Shown: positions 1-6,420 of the stretch, one piece after another
Numbering within the stretch: position 1 is the first letter of the stretch
Layout: each line of letters begins with the position of its first letter
NCBI GenBank assembly: GCA_030834045.1
Contig: JAURFZ010000037.1
Coordinates: forward strand, 1-11,937
DNA: 11,937 bases
From: Burkholderiales bacterium
GTDB taxonomy: Bacteria; Pseudomonadota; Gammaproteobacteria; Burkholderiales; Burkholderiaceae_A
Direction of reading: 5' to 3'
Position numbers and translations under genes: made by a program
The notes under the pieces: model-generated
The model's input: only the letters and a program-made list of their open reading frames with translations
Databases searched by the model: none
What the model was told of the DNA's origin: nothing

Positions 1-409
1 TACCGTCGAGCTTTGAGAGCAGGTCGCGAAGTTGCGTTCGGGCCTCAAGAAGTTTGGCTAGCCTGGGGACTTGCTCAACAATTGCCTCTGGGTGGAAATC
101 GGAGAACTGTTTGAAGTTCAGTTCCACCTTGATCTGGCCCTCGCCTTTTAATCGATCGTCGACAGAGAGATCGAGTCGGGGGCTAATCTTTTCCATAATC
201 TGATTAAAGTTGTCACGATCGATCTCGACAAAACGACGGTCTTTAAGCTTTGGCGGGGCCTCACTCGGATGGCCCGCAAGGTCGGCGAGAACGCCCATGA
301 CAAAGGGCAGTTCCTTTTTTTCGACGGCGTCACCAATTTCCACGTCATAGGTAATCTGCACACGCGGGGGCCGGTTACGTCCCACCCATTTTTGTAAACT
401 TTCAGCCAT
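1..409 (-). CDS. tssB: Type VI secretion sheath small subunit TssB (VipA), 3' end outside window
   Basis: TssB pairs with TssC to build the contractile sheath that drives the T6SS inner tube out of the cell; it acts in the cytoplasm, docked on the baseplate. The frame runs from an ATG at 409 to the window edge, giving 136 codons of a protein usually about 160-180 residues long. The N-terminus MAESLQKWVGRNRPPRVQI, the following YDVEIG strand, ELPFVMGVLADLAGH, and the FVEIDRDNFNQIM block are hallmarks of the VipA family. The C-terminal helix region that follows LLEARTQLRDLLSKLDG is cut off. The start is fixed by a strong ribosome binding site (AAGGAGT, 415-421) and by family alignment. tssC and further T6SS genes would be expected just left of position 1. 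The promoter region carries the shared ACTAAAGTAT box. Confidence 0.96.
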   Translation of the reverse strand, partial: MAESLQKWVGRNRPPRVQITYDVEIGDAVEKKELPFVMGVLADLAGHPSEAPPKLKDRRFVEIDRDNFNQIMEKISPRLDLSVDDRLKGEGQIKVELNFKQFSDFHPEAIVEQVPRLAKLLEARTQLRDLLSKLDG

Positions 410-414
410 TTGTT

Positions 415-421
415 ACTCCTT
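415..421 (-). promoter_or_regulatory. Ribosome binding site of tssB
   Basis: AAGGAGT on the minus strand, five bases before the ATG at 409. It is a near-perfect Shine-Dalgarno sequence. It contrasts with the kinase gene and the 300-codon operon leader gene nearby, which have none. Confidence 0.85.
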
Positions 422-440
422 AAAGAAGACCCTGCTCGGA

Positions 441-468
441 TTTATACCATACTTTAGTATCAAGTCTA
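441..468 (-). promoter_or_regulatory. Putative tssB promoter with embedded operator
   Basis: Read on the minus strand: TAGACT (468-463) as a weak -35, a 16-base spacer, and TATAAA (446-441) as the -10, preceded by TGG as in an extended -10. Transcription would start near 434, leaving a leader of about 25 bases with a good ribosome binding site. The palindromic box at 449-460 fills most of the spacer, a position suited to blocking or remodelling polymerase binding. The elements are seen in the sequence; their activity is inferred. Confidence 0.5.
449..460. promoter_or_regulatory. Palindromic box ATACTTTAGTAT, copy 1 (tssB)
   Basis: Twelve bases reading ATACTTTAGTAT, with ATACT/AGTAT arms around a two-base centre. 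On the minus strand the same sites read ATACTAAAGTAT. Exactly the same 12-mer, in the other orientation, lies at 1115-1126, and 10 of its 12 bases recur at 6441-6452. All three sites are intergenic and directly upstream of genes. A dyad of this size fits a dimeric helix-turn-helix regulator such as the NarL/LuxR-type regulator encoded at 2493-3194, but that link is inference. Confidence 0.65.
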
Positions 469-479
469 CTATTTTTTCA

Positions 480-1079
480 TCATCTTAGTTTTTGTACAAC
501 ACGCTCCGCAAGCTCAGCCACCATCTTGCTGCGTGCCTGAATAGTTGCCAATCGCTCTTGTTCAAGTACCGACATCGATTTAATCTCCTCCAAGAGCCTC
601 TGCTTTGATCCCTCGATTGAGCTTTGAACCATCCTTAACTCGGACTGAAGTGACGCCCGTCGGTCGACCTTAGAAGAGATGTCATTAAGAAGCTCGGCAA
701 TGGACTCCCATGAACTGCCTCCGCTTTCAGAGGGCGATTCAGAGAGCTGAAGGAAGAGACCTCGTAGCTCGTCGGCAAGCTCGGCCAAGCCTTGTGCCGT
801 GGCGGTTGACTCCTCATCGTCTTGATTTAAGGCGGCGAGCGATTCATCGACAATTTGATTGATGGAGCGAGTGCGCAGGCGAGGTTCAGTAGGGGACTTT
901 TGCGATCTCTCTGACGGGTTTAAAGACGCTCTAGGGCTGTCGCTTTGGGTTTGTCGCGCATACTCCGCGTAGACGCGCAGGTCGGGGCGTCGTATTGAAC
1001 GGGCACTGGAACCTGGCGCCTGGTCTGGCGCTGTTGTCTGGGTGCCGGTGAATCCAATGGGTGAAGTGGTCTCGGGCAT
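480..1079 (-). CDS. Unrecognised Ser/Arg-rich protein with C-terminal coiled coil, next to tssB
   Basis: The family is not recognised. The predicted product has about 199 residues. The N-terminal ~80 residues are rich in Ser, Arg, Pro and Thr and look disordered. A middle helical stretch (SINQIVDESLAALNQ and beyond) is followed by a Ser/Gly linker, and the last ~70 residues form a heptad-like helix ending ERLATIQARSKMVAELAERV. There is no signal peptide or membrane segment, so it is probably cytoplasmic. The start is uncertain: the ATG at 1079 gives MPETTSPIG, and an in-frame TTG at 1094 would add five residues; neither has a ribosome binding site. The gene ends 70 bases before tssB on the same strand and diverges from the kinase gene across a short region holding the shared box. 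Location suggests a T6SS accessory or scaffold role; that is a guess from context. Confidence 0.75.
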   Translation of the reverse strand: MPETTSPIGFTGTQTTAPDQAPGSSARSIRRPDLRVYAEYARQTQSDSPRASLNPSERSQKSPTEPRLRTRSINQIVDESLAALNQDDEESTATAQGLAELADELRGLFLQLSESPSESGGSSWESIAELLNDISSKVDRRASLQSELRMVQSSIEGSKQRLLEEIKSMSVLEQERLATIQARSKMVAELAERVVQKLR

Positions 1080-1109
1080 GTGCAATCTGTTCAAAGGCGA
1101 TGGCGTGAA

Positions 1110-1137
1110 ATCACATACTAAAGTATTATTTTGTGAT
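1110..1137. promoter_or_regulatory. Divergent promoter region framed by ATCACA/TGTGAT inverted repeat
   Basis: ATCACA (1110-1115) and TGTGAT (1132-1137) are six-base inverted arms, 16 bases apart, around the palindromic box. A second small dyad, GTGAAATCAC (1105-1114), overlaps the left arm. The right arm covers the kinase start codons. On the plus strand TATTAT (1124-1129) can serve as a -10 for the kinase gene; on the minus strand TAGTAT (1120-1115) can serve the coiled-coil gene. No convincing -35 is seen on either strand, as expected if an activator is needed. Confidence 0.45.
1115..1126. promoter_or_regulatory. Palindromic box ATACTAAAGTAT, copy 2 (divergent pair)
   Basis: Exact reverse complement of the 12-mer at 449-460. 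It lies between the coiled-coil gene (minus) and the histidine kinase gene (plus), only nine bases from the kinase ATG, and overlaps the likely -10 elements of both directions. One bound dimer here could control both genes at once. Confidence 0.65.
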
Positions 1138-2533
1138 GAGCAATCCCCCCTGGTTTTTTCCGTCCTGGCCGGTTGCAGGGCTTCTTTTTACACTGGCCCT
1201 CGGTTCAGGCGTCTGGATTGCAGTCGCGGTCCGGCGTTTGCGATCGCTTAACCAACTAGCCGAAGAAAGCCATGCTTTAGTCATGCAAGTGCAAAAACTG
1301 CAGGCCAGTCTTGAGGAGGAGACTCAGCGTCGCCTGGCACAGGGCCAGCTACTTATATCCTTCAGTCACGATCTAAGACAGCCTTTGCAGGCCATTGCAG
1401 CTCATAGGTCGATGCTCTCAGAACGCCTCGAAGGCCATCAGGGTTTTGGCTCTGAGGGGCAGGGTGTAGGCGATGGCCTCAGTGGAATCTCCGCCTGCCT
1501 GCAGATCGCCAATGAACTGGTTGAAAGCGCTCTTGATACGGAGCGACTCGCTAACAACAGCATAAGCCCCCGGCATGAGGTTCTTGAAATTGAGGCGTTT
1601 TGTCGAGACTTTGTAGAACAGCTGCGGCCTTTGGCCAAGAGCTTTCATAGTGAGGTGCAGCTCTATTGCTGGCAGCCGCAAGAGACCTGTGTAAGCACCG
1701 ATCCAAGATTACTTGGGCGTATTCTTCGGAATTTATTAATCAATGCACTTCGACATGCGGATGGTCGTCGTATTCGACTGACCATTCGGTCAAGGCAAAC
1801 TACCTGCCGCGTCGCGGTTCTCGACAACGGCATGGGTATGACTGCGGAGGTTCGCAAGAGACTTCGCCAAGGCTTTCGCTCGTCGATACCCTCTTATGTT
1901 CTACCTAATGCGAAGGGGTCTGGGCTGGGCTTGTTGATCTCACGCCAACTTGCCTCGAGCATTGGCGCTCGTCTTGGGGTGAGCAGTCATTTAGCCCATG
2001 GCTCAGGCTTTTTTCTCGACCTGCCCGTCTGTCCACCCTCTGAGGCTGCAGCAGCTCAGGCCGCAATGAACCCTAACGAGCCGTACCCCAAGCGCTCGAG
2101 CCTGCAAGACAAGTTCATTGTCTGGGTCCAGCCTGCATCGGTCGGTCTTGATGCCAAGACCGATGCCACCCTAGAAGCCTTTCGGCTTGCATTGAAGGCG
2201 GAGGGCTACGGCATCATTGATTCAATGGATGGGTCGCTTCGGGTTACGCAGCTTGAGGGCTTGAAGGATTCCCCCCTTTTTATCGTGATCGTTAGTGGTG
2301 AAGGTCAGGATGTTGAGTCCGCGATTACCCACCTGAGAGACGAATTTAACGAAGAACTTCCGGTACTCGGACTCGCCTTAGAGCGTGAAAAAAACAGAGC
2401 CTGGGATGAGGACAGATCCGTTATTCAGATTGCGCCACCTTACACGCTTAAGAAACTTAAGGCAGCCACTCTGCGTCTGCAGACCAAGCCGATTAAGTCG
2501 TCACTAAGCCCAGTTGCTGAGCCATCAAAATAG
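1136..2533 (+). CDS. Membrane-anchored histidine kinase with degenerate receiver-like tail
   Basis: Two-component sensor kinase of about 465 residues. One membrane helix lies near residues 13-33, with no periplasmic or PAS sensor, then a helical linker (about 40-72). The HisKA motif FSHDLRQPLQAIAAH holds the phosphoacceptor His near residue 79. The ATPase domain has an N box (RILRNLLINALRHA), a G1 box (LDNGMGM) and a G2 box (KGSGLGLLIS), so it should be active. The SHDLRQPLQ type is often found in hybrid kinases. Residues ~325-460 have receiver-like strand and helix order, but the acidic pair, the phosphoacceptor Asp and the conserved Lys are missing (WVQPAS, IVIVSGE, IAPPYTL). ATG 1136 is preceded by GTG 1133; there is no ribosome binding site, and a -10-like TATTAT ends seven bases before the ATG, suggesting a leaderless mRNA. 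Its 3' end overlaps the response regulator gene tail-to-tail by 41 bases. Confidence 0.92.
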   Translation: MSNPPWFFPSWPVAGLLFTLALGSGVWIAVAVRRLRSLNQLAEESHALVMQVQKLQASLEEETQRRLAQGQLLISFSHDLRQPLQAIAAHRSMLSERLEGHQGFGSEGQGVGDGLSGISACLQIANELVESALDTERLANNSISPRHEVLEIEAFCRDFVEQLRPLAKSFHSEVQLYCWQPQETCVSTDPRLLGRILRNLLINALRHADGRRIRLTIRSRQTTCRVAVLDNGMGMTAEVRKRLRQGFRSSIPSYVLPNAKGSGLGLLISRQLASSIGARLGVSSHLAHGSGFFLDLPVCPPSEAAAAQAAMNPNEPYPKRSSLQDKFIVWVQPASVGLDAKTDATLEAFRLALKAEGYGIIDSMDGSLRVTQLEGLKDSPLFIVIVSGEGQDVESAITHLRDEFNEELPVLGLALEREKNRAWDEDRSVIQIAPPYTLKKLKAATLRLQTKPIKSSLSPVAEPSK

Positions 2534-3194
2534 CCTGTGTCCGACTTGCGACTCCCAGTGCTTTAAACACCCCGCTAACATGCGTTTTTGCTGTGATCTC
2601 TGTGATCTCAAGTTCGTTAGCAATATCTCGATTGCTTGCGCCACTGCAGATCATTAGAAGCACTTGAAGCTGACGGCCCGTGATTTTAAGGCGTTGTATG
2701 GTGGAACTATCTCGAAAGCCGCAGGCCGACAACCAGGTACCAGACTTCAGGCTTGTACTGAGCGATTGTTGAACGACATCTAAGAGCATTTCGACGGGTG
2801 CTGCCTTACTTACGAAGGCGTCCGCCCCCGAGCCAAGACAAGCCCCCACCCGCAGGTCTTCATCGTTACCAGAGAGTGTGATGATTGTGATGGGGCCCGC
2901 CAGGTCGCGAAAGTTCTGGATTGCTGACAGACCACTTAAGCCAGGAAGGGAGAGATCAAGCAAGACGAGCAGTCTTGTTGGTTCAGGCCAGGCCAGTATC
3001 TTTCGCGCAAGAATTAAGCCCTCTTCAGCAGTTGAGGAAAGTGCTAGATTTAAGCCAGGAAATCGTGCTTGGATGGCTGCGGCTAGGCCATGACGTATCA
3101 AAGGGTGGTCGTCGACTAGAACAATAGCCTGTGACGATCCTGGCAATCGATTCGTTGAAGCCTCAGGCTTGACTTTGGTCATTGCCCCACCCAT
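2493..3194 (-). CDS. NarL/LuxR-type response regulator
   Basis: DNA-binding response regulator of 233 residues, a little longer than the usual ~210-220 because of a 20-residue N-terminal extension. The receiver domain (about 23-145) has the full active site: acidic pair D28/D29 in VLVDDHPL, phosphoacceptor D80 in LLDLSLPGLSG, T106 in ITLSG and K130 in SKAA. The LuxR-type helix-turn-helix (about 167-233) shows SNRDIANELEI and TAKTHVSGVFKALGV with the usual SRTQAI continuation. It is the last gene of the leftward five-gene operon. The ATG at 3194 has AGAGGCGGG directly before it and follows the upstream stop by seven bases; ATG at 3182 is a second possible start. It is the natural partner of the convergent kinase and the best candidate to bind the ACTAAAGTAT boxes; both pairings are inferred from location. 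Confidence 0.96.
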   Translation of the reverse strand: MGGAMTKVKPEASTNRLPGSSQAIVLVDDHPLIRHGLAAAIQARFPGLNLALSSTAEEGLILARKILAWPEPTRLLVLLDLSLPGLSGLSAIQNFRDLAGPITIITLSGNDEDLRVGACLGSGADAFVSKAAPVEMLLDVVQQSLSTSLKSGTWLSACGFRDSSTIQRLKITGRQLQVLLMICSGASNRDIANELEITEITAKTHVSGVFKALGVASRTQAILMAQQLGLVTT

Positions 3195-3201
3195 CCCGCC
3201 T

Positions 3202-3408
3202 CTAGAGTTGTAAGGTCATGAAAAAGCCAGCAACACTTCCAAGACATACGAGCAGTGAGGCAAAGAGAATTGAGGGGGGGCACGACTCTCGAATGGGTAC
3301 GGTGACCTCAACTGCCTCGAGGTCTTGTAGAACAGACAGACTGCCAAGGGCCTGGCCTGCCCACTGGAGGCGGTTGATCTTGATCTGTCTGGAATGACGG
3401 AGGTTCAT
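3202..3408 (-). CDS. Small tail-anchored membrane protein (68 residues), unknown
   Basis: The family is not recognised. The N-terminal ~45 residues are basic then mixed (MNLRHSRQIKINRLQW at the start) and the C-terminal ~22 residues (SILFASLLVCLGSVAGFFMT) form one membrane helix with a three-residue tail. This is a tail-anchored layout with the N-terminus in the cytoplasm. The ATG at 3408 is preceded by AAAGG, which overlaps the stop codon of the seven-helix protein gene; the gap is seven bases, so translation is likely coupled. The next gene, the response regulator, starts seven bases after its stop. Tight packing on both sides supports a real gene. It may be a small partner or inhibitor of the sensor. 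Confidence 0.75.
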   Translation of the reverse strand: MNLRHSRQIKINRLQWAGQALGSLSVLQDLEAVEVTVPIRESCPPSILFASLLVCLGSVAGFFMTLQL

Positions 3409-3415
3409 ATAACCT

Positions 3416-4903
3416 TTAGTCTATCCGATGAAGCTGATTCCTTGCATTGGCCTCCGACGTAAGCAGGACAACGACATGATAGGCGGGGCTACCATCGGGA
3501 CTTATAAGCAGTTGCATGGTCACTTTCATCTCCCTGCCAGTCGGGTCCGTAAGCAGCTGGGAGACGCAGCTTTCACGCCCTATTTTTTCTTCGAGGGCGA
3601 GCACATCGCTCATTCGGTCGGTGAAGCTCCTAAGACGGTCCCAGATTAATCCAGAGCCAAAGTAAGAGTCGTATCGACCGAATATGCTCTCCCAGCCCTC
3701 TGAGATGGCGAGGATAGAGAACTTAGAGTTTAAGAGACAGGCGCCAAAGCCAGGGGGATCGAGACGGCTTGTTATAAGCCAATGGCTTAGCTGCATGGTG
3801 TCAAGCTCCTCTCTATGGAGAAGCAACATCTGACTCAGTCCACTGACGCCTGGCGTTTGAATTGGCTCAAGTCGAAACAGCCCGACCGTGAGGTTGGGAT
3901 GAAGAAAGAGGGCCATGGTCCGGTGGGCCCCCATTGGAACAATGGAAAGAAAAATGGTGGTGAGCGGCTGACGGGTGAGTCTTGCATCGCTTAGAAGGGT
4001 TCGGGCCAAGCCATTTGCATAGACCAGCTCTTGATCAGTACGGTTAATCAGCAGAATGGGAGTGGGCAGATGAAAGAGTGCTTGGGCGGTCATTTGATAG
4101 GGTCGAATGATCTGGTTACTTTGCTCCACAAGGTTCTCGTCGACCCGTCTTTTAAGGCAGTTCATGTGCTGTATCTCCAGCCGAATAACCAAGCCTGTAA
4201 GAAGCAATTTGGTGAGCAACCAGGCAAGAAGAAGCGCAGGGAGCATGGGTTCGATGGGGCTTGGCAATGCCAAAAAGGTCTCAAGCCGAGCAAAGTCTTG
4301 CGCTGGTTGGCTTACGAGCCAATGATCAAAAGAGAGCGTGGAAATTTGAAGACCAGAGAGCAACAAAAAATAGACAAATGCGGTCATGCCAAGCGCAATT
4401 CGTAGATGACCTGTTGGTGTTGGGGTCCCACTGGCTGGGCTCTTCGGCAGGCTGTAGATGAGCTCAAACGCAAGAGCCATGACCGACACCATTAGGGCAA
4501 GCAGTCCGGCGACAGCAGCCAACGCGGTATGACTCTGATGAATGAGTAGTATCTGAAGCATCAGTAGTCCAAGCCAGGCCGCAAGCGAGAGCAGTCCACC
4601 AAGTCTCAAGCCTGGTCCCGATACCTTAGCAATGCCAAGGCCTATGGCCATCAGGGCGAGAAACTCAAAGGAGAGCAGGGCTGCTGTGGAGGCAATAACC
4701 TCGCTTAGCCCCGAGTCCGTATGCAAATTACTGACTAAGTAAACAGGGATGATGAGGCCGAGTAGAGTCCAAATGCCCAAGGTGACAAAGACTCTCATGA
4801 CCGACTGATGCCAGGGCCCCCGCAGGTAAGGGCGCAGTTCAAGGTAGGCCGCAAGACATTGAAATAGGACGATACAAATAAAGAAGCCGAGAACAAGACT
4901 CAT
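3416..4903 (-). CDS. Seven-helix membrane sensor with PAS-like cytoplasmic domains, no kinase
   Basis: Predicted product of 495 residues. Hydrophobic segments near 3-20, 34-58, 68-92, 100-121, 125-150, 168-190 and 220-240 give about seven membrane helices, like the 7TM input modules of some histidine kinases. A charged helix (RLEIQHMNCLKRRVDENLVE) leads into a PAS-like fold near 275-360 (ILLINRTDQELVYANGLA), then a second one near 380-485 (FSILAISEGWESIFGRYDSY, then EKIGRESCVSQLL, ending in HVVVLL). There is no HisKA, ATPase, GGDEF, EAL or methyl-accepting domain after the PAS region. The ATG at 4903 overlaps the previous stop as ATGA, with AAGGA nine bases upstream. The layout looks like a sensor that passes its signal to a separate protein, perhaps the sensorless kinase at 1136-2533. 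The ligand is unknown. Confidence 0.88.
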   Translation of the reverse strand: MSLVLGFFICIVLFQCLAAYLELRPYLRGPWHQSVMRVFVTLGIWTLLGLIIPVYLVSNLHTDSGLSEVIASTAALLSFEFLALMAIGLGIAKVSGPGLRLGGLLSLAAWLGLLMLQILLIHQSHTALAAVAGLLALMVSVMALAFELIYSLPKSPASGTPTPTGHLRIALGMTAFVYFLLLSGLQISTLSFDHWLVSQPAQDFARLETFLALPSPIEPMLPALLLAWLLTKLLLTGLVIRLEIQHMNCLKRRVDENLVEQSNQIIRPYQMTAQALFHLPTPILLINRTDQELVYANGLARTLLSDARLTRQPLTTIFLSIVPMGAHRTMALFLHPNLTVGLFRLEPIQTPGVSGLSQMLLLHREELDTMQLSHWLITSRLDPPGFGACLLNSKFSILAISEGWESIFGRYDSYFGSGLIWDRLRSFTDRMSDVLALEEKIGRESCVSQLLTDPTGREMKVTMQLLISPDGSPAYHVVVLLTSEANARNQLHRID

Positions 4904-5556
4904 ACGTTCGGTCCTTGGCTTGGAGCACCAGCCTCGAGCCTGAGGATGGTAACGGCGGGGTTTCCACCTGAGATGGCCATCCCCAGTACAGGCTTGGAAG
5001 ACGGGTGCGGAATGACTGCGCGCTCGAGCCAGAAGAAAACACCTGGCTTACCCCAGGCTGACCACCGACCAATCCAGTGTCCGTTCATCTCGGTGCTTAG
5101 GCAGCCACCAATCTCAGGGGTTATTGGAAGTTGAAAGCCACGAGGGCTCTGCAGGCCAGGAATCCAGTGAATGGTCTCACCCACAGGTCCAGCGAGCTGC
5201 TGAATGGCCGCAAGGCTTTGTTCTGCAGTCTGTGATCCAGCAAGTAGAACATTGCCGGGCTGTTTGAAGCATAGCCAGATCCAACGTCGACAGGGCGAGG
5301 ATTGCAGCTCGAGCTCGTACGGTAGCGCAGCGAGAAGTGGTTCCCAGAGACGGGAACACCGCAGGTCGATCGAATCGTGTGTGTAACAAGAGATTCCCCT
5401 TGCAAGGAGCATCCTTCGAATACTTTGAAGACTAAACTGCGCCACTCCTTGAGGTCGATCGGGGTGTGTCGCCGCGATCCCTAGGTAGTACAGGCGCTCG
5501 AAAAAATCCAGATCGCTAGCTGGCGCGTGTGCCGCGGCTTGGGTAAGGGTCGGCAT
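4900..5556 (-). CDS. Soluble protein of unknown family, second gene of the operon
   Basis: The family is not recognised. The predicted product has 218 residues, with no signal peptide and no membrane helix. The N-terminal part is helical (DLDFFERLYYLGIAATHPDR, then SLQSIRRMLLARGI). Later there are alternating strands rich in Trp and Pro (RRWIWLCFKQ, TIHWIPGLQSPRGFQLP, NGHWIGRWSAWGKPGVFFWL), suggesting a compact mixed alpha/beta domain. Six Cys residues are scattered without a metal-site pattern. The ATG at 5556 lies 41 bases inside the 3' end of the upstream gene and lacks a Shine-Dalgarno sequence, so it probably depends on coupling. The 3' end overlaps the seven-helix protein start by four bases (ATGA). 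A cytoplasmic partner of the two membrane proteins is the simplest reading from context. Confidence 0.85.
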   Translation of the reverse strand: MPTLTQAAAHAPASDLDFFERLYYLGIAATHPDRPQGVAQFSLQSIRRMLLARGISCYTHDSIDLRCSRLWEPLLAALPYELELQSSPCRRWIWLCFKQPGNVLLAGSQTAEQSLAAIQQLAGPVGETIHWIPGLQSPRGFQLPITPEIGGCLSTEMNGHWIGRWSAWGKPGVFFWLERAVIPHPSSKPVLGMAISGGNPAVTILRLEAGAPSQGPNV

Positions 5557-6418
5557 TTAGCTGCGCCAGTTGTTCAGAGATTTCGGCCTGCGAGGATTTA
5601 ATGGTGCGAAGAAGCCGGTCAAGCGATGCCATGGCCAAGTGAATTTCTGTAACGTCATCACCAGCCTCTAACGACGGGTGTGTCAGGGCAAGATTCAAGG
5701 CCGAGCGCTGCAGTCGTTGAAGCGCGCTCTCAGCCTCGTTGATGCAGTGGTAGGACTCATCAAGGGCTTTCTGCATGGAACTCAGGCTGCCAGCATGCTG
5801 CCATGGAGACGGCGGGGGTGTCTGAGCCTTCGTATCGGCAATTATTTTTCTTTCTTGCGGAGATAGTGTTTTTTTTGGGATAGGTGGTTCTGTAAGCCCA
5901 AATCGCCAGTCTTTGGCATTGGATTGCCCAGTCTGGCCCTCGTGCCCGGCTTTATCGGAGGCCCAATGCAAGGCGCTGGGTGATGCCGAAGAGGGCTCAT
6001 TTGCAGGGGGATTTAAAGACGGCTGCATTGGGGATGGGATGACAGACGTTTCGGCAACCTGCGTTCTTGATCGGCCAAGAAACGCAATGAGACCAATAAA
6101 GACAGCCAGCACGGCGGCAGTCAGCCCGCCAATAAGGTTGATGAAGTAAGCAGGAATTCCGTTTTTTCCAAACTCACGAACTTCGGGGTCGAAGAGTCCT
6201 TCGCGAACCCCCCATTTGCCAAGACTGCGTGCATGGTCCCAAAACCATTGATAAATTTGGAGCAGTGTGGGACTTATCTGCCCAAGGTCTGCTGCAAGCC
6301 TAGGGGGGAGCAGGTAGAGCTGCGAATACGCGGTGTAGAGGGTGGCCGCGAGCAAAAGCCCCCCACAGAAAAGGAAAAAACGGATGGACCCCTCGTAAGG
6401 TCGTGTTTGTTGAATCAT
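5516..6418 (-). CDS. Two-helix membrane protein with Pro/Ser-rich linker and C-terminal coiled coil, operon leader
   Basis: The family is not recognised. The product has about 300 residues. One membrane helix lies near residues 13-33 and a second near 90-115, with a ~55-residue loop between them that is probably periplasmic (QISPTLLQIYQWFWDHARSL). After the second helix comes a Pro/Ser-rich, low-complexity cytoplasmic linker (about 120-215) and then a helical coiled-coil tail (about 215-285; ALDESYHCINEAESALQRLQ and EIHLAMASLDRLLRTIKSSQ). This is a scaffold-like layout. The start is ATG 6418 or the adjoining GTG 6421. There is no ribosome binding site, and a TTTAAA -10 candidate lies about ten bases upstream, so the mRNA may be nearly leaderless, as for the kinase gene. 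It is the first gene of the five-gene operon and its upstream region carries the third shared box. Confidence 0.86.
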   Translation of the reverse strand: MIQQTRPYEGSIRFFLFCGGLLLAATLYTAYSQLYLLPPRLAADLGQISPTLLQIYQWFWDHARSLGKWGVREGLFDPEVREFGKNGIPAYFINLIGGLTAAVLAVFIGLIAFLGRSRTQVAETSVIPSPMQPSLNPPANEPSSASPSALHWASDKAGHEGQTGQSNAKDWRFGLTEPPIPKKTLSPQERKIIADTKAQTPPPSPWQHAGSLSSMQKALDESYHCINEAESALQRLQRSALNLALTHPSLEAGDDVTEIHLAMASLDRLLRTIKSSQAEISEQLAQLNADPYPSRGTRAS

Positions 6419-6420
6419 CA

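Noticed and set aside
1272..1285. Box-like ATGCTTTAGTCAT inside the kinase gene
   Set aside because: Two mismatches to the palindrome and located within coding sequence that encodes an ordinary helical linker.
3412..3424. A fourth copy of the box (ACTAAAGG on the minus strand) before the 68-codon gene
   Set aside because: The match is only partial and is fully explained by the last codons and TAA stop of the upstream gene plus the AAAGG ribosome site of the next one; it lies inside an operon.
4031..4405. 124-codon plus-strand open frame
   Set aside because: Lies antisense within the 7TM-PAS gene, low-complexity Lys/Gln-rich translation, no ribosome site; a shadow of the real gene.
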